Shown here in pieces: positions 1-6,701 of a DNA stretch of 50,038 nucleotides. The notes beneath the pieces were generated by a model, which was given only the letters and a program-made list of their open reading frames with translations, had not been told where the DNA came from and did no database searches. Numbering within the stretch: position 1 is the first letter of the stretch; the number at the start of each line of letters is the position of its first letter. Where the stretch lies: the NCBI GenBank assembly GCA_026914155.1, contig JAPPGH010000021.1:1-50038 (forward strand), in the 5' to 3' direction. Position numbers and translations under genes: made by a program. This stretch comes from Candidatus Palauibacter rhopaloidicola. GTDB taxonomy: Bacteria > Gemmatimonadota > Gemmatimonadetes > Palauibacterales > Palauibacteraceae.

Positions 1-1478
1 ACCACCGCGCCCCGGCTCCCGTAGGAGGGCAGATCCGGGCAGGTCCGCGTGAAGACGGTCTCGGCGGAGGGTGTCCAGAGTTCCAGGGCCTCGCTCCTGC
101 GGTCGTCGACGACCACGCGCCTTTCGTCCGGCCGGACACCGGCCGTCCGCAACCTCGGATGGCCCACGCCGAGCGCATAGACGCCATCGGGAAGCCCCGT
201 CACGCGGAACGCGCCGGCGTCGTCGGTGACCGCGCTGAAAGGCGCCTCGGCGGCTTCCGGGCGGGGATTCAGGGCCACTGCGTCGTCCCAGTCGCGCAGG
301 ACGATGTCCGCGCCGGGCAGCGGCTCGCCGCTGATGCTGTCGCGCAGGACGCCGGTGACTACACCCTCACCATTTCCGAACCAGCGTCCGCCCGCGAAGG
401 CCTCTACGACGCTGCCGCCGGTCTGCCGATACGCCACAAGCACCGGCGGCGGGTCCCCGGTCAGGCCGGCGAAGACTGGACGGAGTGAACGCCCCCGGAT
501 CGGAAAGCGTATCCACCAGTCGCGGACGTAGAACGGGCCGTCAGGCACCCGGTCGAAGAAGAGGTTCGCGCCGACCCGGCGTCGATCCGTCCCCCGCGGC
601 AGCGGGACGTTGCGGTACCGCAACTCGACCTCGCGCAGCGCGGCGCTCGCCTCGTCGAGCCACAGCGTCCCTTCGATCCCGATCACGTTGCTCCCGCCGC
701 TGGGGCGGAAGGTGATTCCGAGTCTTGCTTCGCCTTCCACTTCGTCGCGCTGCAGGCCGAAGCAGTGCGCATCCCTGAACTCCTCCGACAGGAGGACGGT
801 CGCGTCCGGCGCATGGAACACGGAGGAGTCCCGGTCCACGACGGCGTAACCCTGGGTCACGAGTTGCCGGGCCGGGAGGCTCCGGAAGGGCGGCGGGCGG
901 ACGTTGTGGCGTGTGCGGGTCTCGGAACCCAGCGTGACGAGAGAACGCGGATCGATGGTGCGCTCAAATTCGGTGAGAGTGAACGTGAGTTCGCCGCGAT
1001 CCTCGGCCCAGACCGCAGTCTCGAGCGCCTTGCGCGCTTCCTCCCACACGGTGGCGAGCGCTTCGCCCTGGCGCGGATCGTCGAGACAGGCGCCCGTTAC
1101 CTCGACGCGAAGGTCGCCGAGCCGCACCGGCTCCCGCGGGACGTCGACGGTGATGGCCAGGGCCTGCCCGGCGGCGACGGCGTACGGCTCCGTGACCCAG
1201 TCGGCGTATCCGATGCGCTCAACGCGGATGCGGTACTCGCCGGGGCCGGGCGCCCGGAACGAGAAGGCGCCGGCAGCCGCGGTGAAGTCGGCCTCCACGG
1301 CCACGCCGGACTGGTCCAGCAGGCTGACGAAACCGCCCGAGATGAGGCGCCCCCCGTCCGCCTCCCGCACCGTCCCGCTGATCCGCTGCGCGGCCGCCGC
1401 CGATGGCAGGGCCAGCACCGCGGCGATCGCGACAAGCGGCCCGACCACGCGGACGCCCCGGGACCACACCGGCTTCAT
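1..1478 (-). CDS. Carboxypeptidase-regulatory-like domain protein (C-terminus beyond window)
   Basis: The frame read leftwards from the ATG at 1478 stays open to the window edge, giving 492 codons of a longer protein. It begins with a Sec-type signal peptide (hydrophobic VVGPLVAIAAVLALPSAAAA, cleavage near AQ). Residues about 31-115 look like a carboxypeptidase-regulatory beta-sandwich (SGTV, GEYRIRVERIGYADW). A middle region carries LLSEEFRDAHCFGL and IEGTLWLDEASAALREVE, a layout I associate with Gemmatimonadota envelope proteins. A second such domain follows at about 360-440 (GVLRDSISGEPLPGADIVL, DDAGAFRVTGLPDGVY). The start overlaps the stop of the preceding gene by four bases (ATGA), so the two are probably translationally coupled. 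Function is unknown; an extracytoplasmic location is likely. Ends by truncation at the window edge. Confidence 0.8.
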   Translation of the reverse strand, partial: MKPVWSRGVRVVGPLVAIAAVLALPSAAAAQRISGTVREADGGRLISGGFVSLLDQSGVAVEADFTAAAGAFSFRAPGPGEYRIRVERIGYADWVTEPYAVAAGQALAITVDVPREPVRLGDLRVEVTGACLDDPRQGEALATVWEEARKALETAVWAEDRGELTFTLTEFERTIDPRSLVTLGSETRTRHNVRPPPFRSLPARQLVTQGYAVVDRDSSVFHAPDATVLLSEEFRDAHCFGLQRDEVEGEARLGITFRPSGGSNVIGIEGTLWLDEASAALREVELRYRNVPLPRGTDRRRVGANLFFDRVPDGPFYVRDWWIRFPIRGRSLRPVFAGLTGDPPPVLVAYRQTGGSVVEAFAGGRWFGNGEGVVTGVLRDSISGEPLPGADIVLRDWDDAVALNPRPEAAEAPFSAVTDDAGAFRVTGLPDGVYALGVGHPRLRTAGVRPDERRVVVDDRRSEALELWTPSAETVFTRTCPDLPSYGSRGAV

Positions 1479-2563
1479 TTCGTCCACACCACGACGGCGC
1501 CGCAGCGCCCGGCGAACTCGGCGGGCGTACTCGCCAGCCCCTTGTAGACTTCGATCCCTCCGACCTCCACCGGCTTCACGAACGAGTCCAGATCGGCGCC
1601 GACCGCGAAGCCGTCCAGGTACACGGCCATGCGGCAGGTCGGATTCAATCCCGAAAAGCCTCTCCGATTCCGAAGCCCTGGTCCAACGCTCGGGACCAGC
1701 ATGCTGACAAGATCGCTGACGCGAAGGGGGCGCCAGCGTTCGATGTCTTCCGCAGTGATGAACGTTCCGAGGCCGAGCAGCTCACCCCAGTGCTTTCTCT
1801 CGTAGAACCCCTTGATCTCCAGGCGCCGCGGCCTCTCCACGGTGGCCACGAGGGGCGCCAGTTCCACGGGATCCGCAGACAGACCGATCTCGACCTCGGT
1901 CGTGATACCCGGCCTGACCGAGACCGCATGCGTGAGCGGAGCGTAGCCGATGTGTCGAACCGAGAGTTCGTGCGATCCGACGGGTATCCCGCTTAGGACG
2001 AAGCGGCCCATGCGGTTGCTTGTGACCACCGCGGCCCGGTCCGGGACGGAGACCTCGGCGGCAGCCACCGGTCGATGGGTTCTCCCGTCGAGCACCTGAC
2101 CGACCAGGCGGCCCGTCTCCATGTCATCGAGCAGCAGCCGAAGTTCCACGTCGTGCCTCGACCCCGGCACGATGACGACCCGCCTTTCCGTGCTCGAAGC
2201 ATCGCCCAACTCCGCCCACAACACAGCCTCTCTCGCCTCCGGGGGGGCGCAAAGCAGGATGCGGCCCTCCGACCCGACTGTTTCGCGCAGCGGCCGCTCC
2301 TCGACGTCGGACCATTGGATCACCAGCATCGCGCCGGGGATCGGAATGGTGCCGGACTCGTCGACGACCGTCACCCGAAGAGAAGGCCGGTTCCGGCAAC
2401 CGTCCTCCTGCCCCAGGACGGGGCCGGTCAACGCCGCGAGGAAAAGGGAGAAGGCGATGCAGGTTCGCAGCGTGCGGCGTGCTTCGTAACGGGGAACTCC
2501 GGGTTCGTCGCTCAAGGCCGTCCCTTTCGCTCTGTCCCGCGCGCGTGCGCCCGGGCAGGGCAC
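1475..2563 (-). CDS. Carboxypeptidase-regulatory plus TonB-plug domain protein without a barrel
   Basis: A protein of up to 362 residues. A signal peptide (TCIAFSLFLAALTGPVLG) starts about 35 residues in, so a TTG at 2514, preceded by AAAGGGA, may be the real start (346 residues). The mature part has two beta-sandwich segments: RVTVVDESGTIPIPGAMLV, then GRLVGQVLDGRTHRPVAAAE with SVRHIGYAPLTHAVSV. The C-terminus resembles a TonB-dependent receptor plug (FITAEDIERWRPLRVSDLV, CRMAVYLDGF, VGGIEVYKG). The protein stops there with no room for a beta-barrel. Plug-only proteins of this kind occur in Gemmatimonadota and Bacteroidota-like genomes; their role is not established. Overlaps the next gene by four bases. 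Confidence 0.82.
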   Translation of the reverse strand: MPCPGARARDRAKGTALSDEPGVPRYEARRTLRTCIAFSLFLAALTGPVLGQEDGCRNRPSLRVTVVDESGTIPIPGAMLVIQWSDVEERPLRETVGSEGRILLCAPPEAREAVLWAELGDASSTERRVVIVPGSRHDVELRLLLDDMETGRLVGQVLDGRTHRPVAAAEVSVPDRAAVVTSNRMGRFVLSGIPVGSHELSVRHIGYAPLTHAVSVRPGITTEVEIGLSADPVELAPLVATVERPRRLEIKGFYERKHWGELLGLGTFITAEDIERWRPLRVSDLVSMLVPSVGPGLRNRRGFSGLNPTCRMAVYLDGFAVGADLDSFVKPVEVGGIEVYKGLASTPAEFAGRCGAVVVWTK

Positions 2564-2577
2564 ACGCCTCCAGCTTA

Positions 2578-2603
2578 TGACGCCGCCAGCGGGCCGGGCG
2601 TCA
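2578..2603 (-). terminator. Hairpin at the end of the TRAP operon
   Basis: A 7-base inverted repeat (TGACGCC ... GGCGTCA) with a 12-base loop begins three bases after the dctM stop codon. There is no T-run after it on the minus strand, so it may be only a 3' stabilising or weak termination structure. Confidence 0.4.
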
Positions 2604-2605
2604 CA

Positions 2606-3889
2606 TCAGTGGTAGAAGACGTCGACGAGGGCGAGGGGGATCGCCGGGACATACGTCACGAGGAGGAGGACGGCGACGAGGACGGCGACGAAGCGGAGGT
2701 TGACCTTGCTCACCTCCCAGATGTCCGCCTTGGCGACGGAGCACGCGGTCACGAGCACGCTCGCCACCGGCGGCGTCTGCTGGCCGATGCCCAGGTTGAG
2801 GGTGACGATGAGGCCGAAGTGCACCGGGTCGATCCCCGCCGCGCGCACGAGCGGCATCACGATGGGGACGACGAGGATGATCGCCGCGGCCGAGTGCAGG
2901 AAGAGGCCGATGACGAGGAAGAAGACGTTGAGCAGCGCGAGGATGAGCCACTTGTTCTCCGTGAGCCCCATGATCCCGGCCGCGACCTGCTGTGGGAGCC
3001 GCTGCTCGGTGAGGTAGTCGCCGAGCAGGGCGGAGGTGGCGACGAGGAGCATGACGACGGCCGTCTGCACGCCGCCCTCGAGCATCGCTTCGCGCAGGTG
3101 GGCGAGGTCGAGTTCGCGGTAGATGAGCCCGCCCACGACGAGCGACGCGACGACGGCGAGCCCGGCCCCCTCGGTCGCCGTCACCCAGCCGCTGAAGATC
3201 CCGCCGAGGATGATCGCGGGCAGGAGGAGGGCCCAGCCGGCCTCGCGCGCCGTCGCCCACACGCGGCGGAGTTCGAACCGTCCCTCCACGGGGAAGTCGT
3301 GTCGGCGGGCGTAGAGCCAGGCGACGAACATGAGCAGCAGCCCGCCGAGCACCCCGGGCACGATGCCGGCGACGAACAGCTCGACCACCGAGGCCTCGGC
3401 CATGACGCCGTACAGGATCATGGGGATGGACGGGGGGATGATGACGGCGAGCGTGGCCGAGGAGGACGTCACGGCCGCGGCGAAGGGCGTCCGGTAGCCG
3501 CGTTTCTTCATGGCGGGGATGAGGATCGAGCCGAGCGCGGCGACATCGGCCACGGCGGAGCCCGAGATCTCCGCGAAGAAGAGCGAGGCGGAGATGCCGA
3601 CCATCGCGAGGCCGCCGCGGATGAACCCGACGATCGCGGAGGCGAAGGCGATGAGCCGGCGCGAGATCCCGGTCGCGTTCATGATCGCGCCCGCGAGGAT
3701 GAAGAGCGGGATGGCGATGAGCGGAAACGAGGTCGCCCCGTCGAACAGCACGAGGCCCGCGTTCGGGAGCATGGCGACGCCGCCCGAGGCGACGATGGCG
3801 ACGAGCGCAACGATCCCGAGCGCGACCGCGATGGGGACGCCGACGGCGATGAGAAGCAGCAGGCCGGCAAAGAGCGCGAGGAGCATCAT
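2606..3889 (-). CDS. dctM: TRAP transporter large permease (DctM)
   Basis: A 427-residue, strongly hydrophobic protein with about 12 predicted membrane segments, the usual DctM length. Family signatures visible include FPLIAIPLFILAGAIMNATG near residue 55, FFAEISGSAVADVAALGSIL near 105 (the conserved S/G-rich transport loop), VIIPPSIPMILYG near 148, and LNLGIGQQTPPVASVL near 370. In TRAP systems this subunit forms the Na+-coupled transport channel and works with DctQ and the binding protein. Its ATG overlaps the dctQ stop by four bases. Substrate cannot be read from this subunit. Last gene of the aminotransferase-dctP-dctQ-dctM operon. Confidence 0.95.
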   Translation of the reverse strand: MMLLALFAGLLLLIAVGVPIAVALGIVALVAIVASGGVAMLPNAGLVLFDGATSFPLIAIPLFILAGAIMNATGISRRLIAFASAIVGFIRGGLAMVGISASLFFAEISGSAVADVAALGSILIPAMKKRGYRTPFAAAVTSSSATLAVIIPPSIPMILYGVMAEASVVELFVAGIVPGVLGGLLLMFVAWLYARRHDFPVEGRFELRRVWATAREAGWALLLPAIILGGIFSGWVTATEGAGLAVVASLVVGGLIYRELDLAHLREAMLEGGVQTAVVMLLVATSALLGDYLTEQRLPQQVAAGIMGLTENKWLILALLNVFFLVIGLFLHSAAAIILVVPIVMPLVRAAGIDPVHFGLIVTLNLGIGQQTPPVASVLVTACSVAKADIWEVSKVNLRFVAVLVAVLLLVTYVPAIPLALVDVFYH

Positions 3890-4386
3890 GGCTCGCCCTC
3901 ACCGGCCGAGGCCGTGTCCGAGCGGGCGTCCCCCGGGGAAAGCGCGTCCCTCAGCCCCAGAAGCTGCGCGACGATGAAGAGGACGGCCCCGATGGGGATC
4001 ACGGACTGCGCCAGCGCCGCGGGCACGGAGGGCAGGCTCACGAGCGTCGTCCCCTCGAGCACGCGGACGACCTGCCAGCCGGCCCACGCGACCGCGGCGA
4101 AGAAGGCGATGATGGCGCCCTCGGCCGCGAGCACGACGGCGAGCCGCGCGCGCCCCGTCAAGTGCTGGGTCAGCGTGGGCACGCCGATGTGCGCCCGGCG
4201 CAGCGCCGCGAGCGCCGCCCCGTAGTAGGTGAGCCACGCGAGGAGGATCGACGCCACCTCGTCGTACCACACGAGCGCCGCCCCCGCCTTCCGGAAGCCG
4301 ACTCCCACGACAACGACCAGGGCGAGCGCCGCGAGCAGGACGAGCACCGCCCCCTCGAGGAAGCGCCGGACGCCCGTCCTCAGCAT
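3886..4386 (-). CDS. dctQ: TRAP transporter small permease (DctQ)
   Basis: A 166-residue protein with four hydrophobic segments (about 10-28, 40-62, 82-105, 124-146) and the DctQ-type signature WYDEVASILLAWLTYYGAAL followed by RRAHIGV. DctQ bridges the binding protein and the large permease in the inner membrane. The C-terminus is an acidic, polar tail. It lies 28 bases after dctP and overlaps dctM by four bases, which confirms the transport operon. Confidence 0.93.
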   Translation of the reverse strand: MLRTGVRRFLEGAVLVLLAALALVVVVGVGFRKAGAALVWYDEVASILLAWLTYYGAALAALRRAHIGVPTLTQHLTGRARLAVVLAAEGAIIAFFAAVAWAGWQVVRVLEGTTLVSLPSVPAALAQSVIPIGAVLFIVAQLLGLRDALSPGDARSDTASAGEGEP

Positions 4387-4414
4387 GGGAATGGCGACCC
4401 GGCGGTCGGGCTGG

Positions 4415-5476
4415 TTATGAGCCGGGCTCCGGCGATCCGACCTCCGACGATCCGGCGTCTGGCGACCCGGCGGCCCGCGCCCTGTCGATGAGGGACTGTC
4501 CGTCCTCGACGGTCGCCGCGAACTCCTCGTACACGGGCTCGCTGGCGGACTCGAAGCGGGCCGGATCCGCCTCGTTGATCTCCATCTCCGTGGCCTCGAG
4601 CTCGGCGAGCAACTCGCCGTCCATGCGCGCGGCCGTCTCGTACACGAACGCCTGCATCTCCCGCGCGATCGCCTCCACCGCGGTGCGAACGTCCTCCGGG
4701 TGGCGCTCCCAGCGGCCGGCGCCGGTCGTGACGAAGGCCGGGCTGTACACGTGCCCGGTCAGGGAGAGGTAGTCCTGCACCTCGTGCAGCTTGGAACTCG
4801 TCACCTGCGTGAGCGGGTTCTCCTGCCCGTCCATCACCCCGGTCTGGAGCGCGACGAAGACCTCCGAAAAGGGCATCGGCGTCGGGTTCGCGCCCAGCGC
4901 CTGGAAGAGCTTCACGCGCCACACGCCGCGCGGCGTCCGGAGCTTGATCCCGCTCAGGTCCTCCGGCCCGCGGATGGGTCGGCGGGAGTTCGTGATGTGA
5001 CGGAATCCGTTCTCCCACACCGCGAGGATCCGGTAGCCGGCCTCCTCCGCGCGGGGCGCGAGTTCGGGCCACACGACGGCTTCCTCGATCCGCCTCATGT
5101 GCTCGCGGTCGCGGACGAGGTACGGCATCTCGAACAGGCCGAACGCGTCCACCATCGAGGACATGATCGTGGAGGGGATGGACATGTCGAGCGTGCCGAG
5201 CCGCAGCCGCTGCAGCATCGCGTCGTCGCCGCCGAGTTGGCTTGCGCCGTAGACGTGGAGCTCGGCCCGGCCGGCGAGCCGTTCGTTCACGCGGCGCGCG
5301 AACTCGTTGGCCGTCACGTCGTAGAGCGAGCCGGGGGAGCCGACGTGGCCCAGCGAAAGTTCGACGACCCCCGGTTCCCCGCCCCCTCCGCACCCGAAGC
5401 CGGTGAGCGCGGCGGCGACCGACGCGGCGACCGACGCGACGGCAAGCTTCGAGGTCCGTCCGGCGGGCCGCTTCAT
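4415..5476 (-). CDS. dctP: TRAP transporter substrate-binding lipoprotein (DctP)
   Basis: A 353-residue solute-binding protein. The N-terminus is a lipoprotein signal (AALTGFGCGGG, lipobox Cys at about 29), so it is probably membrane-anchored in the periplasm. DctP features are LSLGHVGSPGSLYDVTANEF, YGASQLGGDDAMLQRLRLG, and GIKLRTP, whose Arg in this family binds the substrate carboxylate. PMPFSEVFVALQTGVMDGQE is also classic. The C-terminal 15 residues are a low-complexity SPDAGSSEVGSPEPGS tail. The ligand is probably an organic acid; the linked aminotransferase and divergent hydroxyacid dehydrogenase suggest a 2-hydroxy or 2-keto acid, an inference. ATG overlaps the aminotransferase stop (ATGA). 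Confidence 0.94.
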   Translation of the reverse strand: MKRPAGRTSKLAVASVAASVAAALTGFGCGGGGEPGVVELSLGHVGSPGSLYDVTANEFARRVNERLAGRAELHVYGASQLGGDDAMLQRLRLGTLDMSIPSTIMSSMVDAFGLFEMPYLVRDREHMRRIEEAVVWPELAPRAEEAGYRILAVWENGFRHITNSRRPIRGPEDLSGIKLRTPRGVWRVKLFQALGANPTPMPFSEVFVALQTGVMDGQENPLTQVTSSKLHEVQDYLSLTGHVYSPAFVTTGAGRWERHPEDVRTAVEAIAREMQAFVYETAARMDGELLAELEATEMEINEADPARFESASEPVYEEFAATVEDGQSLIDRARAAGSPDAGSSEVGSPEPGS

Positions 5477-6651
5477 GCCCCGGCCAGGAAGTCGGCGGCG
5501 GCCGCCAGACCGCCGGGTTCGTGCGCGATTCCGCTCGTCTTCAGTCCCATCTCCACCCCCGCCAGCGCTCCCATCAGCGTGAGTTCGTTGAGATCCCCGA
5601 GGTGCCCGATCCGGAACACCTTCCCCTTAAGGGGGCCGAGACCCGTCCCCAGCGACATGTCGAAACGTTCGAGCACGGCGAGACGGAACGCTTCGGCGTC
5701 CTCCCCGTCCCCGACCATCACGGTCGTCCCGGCGCTCGACACCGCCTTCGGATCCTGACAGTAGTTGTGCAGACCCCAGGCGGCGACGGCCCGGCGCGTG
5801 GCCTCGGCGTGGCGCGCGTGGCGGGCGAAGGTGGCGTCGGCCCCTTCTTCCCGCAGCATCGCGAGCGACGCCTCGAGCCCGTAGAGGAGCGTCGTGGGTG
5901 GGGTGTAGGGGAAGTAGCCACCCTCGTTGTCGCTCAACATCGCCGTCCAGGCGAAGTAGGACCGCGGCGTGCCGGGGCCCGCGCGGTGGCGGGCGAGCGC
6001 CTTCTCGCTCACGGCGCAGAACCCGAGGCCGGGCGGGAGCATGAGCCCCTTCTGCGAGCCGCACACGGTGACGTCCACGCCCCATTCGGCCTGCCGGAAG
6101 GGGGTCGCGGCGAGCGAGGAGACGGCGTCGACCATGAGCAGGGCGGGATGGCCGGCCTCGTCGAGCGCCTTGCGCACGGCCGCGATGTCGCTGGTGACGC
6201 CCGTCGAGGTCTCGTTGTGGACGACGAGCACGGCCTGGATGCCCCGCTTTCCATCCCCCGAGTCCTCCGCCAGACGCGCGGCGATGCGGGCGGGATTCGC
6301 GGGGCGCCGCCAGTCTCCGTCGATGGCCTCCACCCGCAGCCCGAGGGCCCGTCCCACCTCTCCCCACTTCGAGGCGAAGAACCCGTTGTTCCAGAGGAGG
6401 AGGCGGTCGCCGGGGGCGAGGACGTTGGCGAGGGCGCTCTCCCAGCACCCGGTCGCGGAGGATGGGAAGATGAAGACGTGCGCGGGGTCGCCGAACACCC
6501 ATTTGAGTCCGTCGAACAACTCGAGCGTCATCTCGCCGAACTCGGGTCCGCGGTGGTCGATGACGGACCGGTTCATGGCCCGGAAGACGCGCTCGGGCAC
6601 CGGGGTGGGGCCCGGAAGCTGCAGGAAGTGTCTGCCGCTGCGGTAGGTCAA
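5473..6651 (-). CDS. Class V aminotransferase, serine-glyoxylate/alanine-glyoxylate type
   Basis: A PLP-dependent fold-type I aminotransferase of about 392 residues. It matches the serine/alanine-glyoxylate aminotransferase subfamily closely: LPGPTPVPERVFRAMNR at the N-terminus, VVHNETSTGVTSDIAAVR, ALLMVDAVSSLAA with the PLP-ring Asp, and GSQKGLMLPPGLG with the Schiff-base Lys near residue 200. These enzymes move the amino group of serine or alanine to glyoxylate. The frame is open up to a TTG at 6714, but homology starts at the TTG at 6651 (LTYRSGRHFLQLPGP); the longer form would run into the divergent dehydrogenase. First gene of the TRAP operon, overlapping dctP by four bases. Confidence 0.9.
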   Translation of the reverse strand: MTYRSGRHFLQLPGPTPVPERVFRAMNRSVIDHRGPEFGEMTLELFDGLKWVFGDPAHVFIFPSSATGCWESALANVLAPGDRLLLWNNGFFASKWGEVGRALGLRVEAIDGDWRRPANPARIAARLAEDSGDGKRGIQAVLVVHNETSTGVTSDIAAVRKALDEAGHPALLMVDAVSSLAATPFRQAEWGVDVTVCGSQKGLMLPPGLGFCAVSEKALARHRAGPGTPRSYFAWTAMLSDNEGGYFPYTPPTTLLYGLEASLAMLREEGADATFARHARHAEATRRAVAAWGLHNYCQDPKAVSSAGTTVMVGDGEDAEAFRLAVLERFDMSLGTGLGPLKGKVFRIGHLGDLNELTLMGALAGVEMGLKTSGIAHEPGGLAAAADFLAGA

Positions 6652-6701
6652 CGGTGGCTCGCTCTTGTCAGGTCGGGGCTTCCGCCGATACAACTTGGCT
6701 C

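Noticed and set aside
2075..4225. A 716-codon plus-strand frame rich in Asp, Glu, His and Arg
   Set aside because: Antisense to the plug protein and dctM/dctQ; composition follows from the opposite-strand codons of membrane proteins, with no family features.
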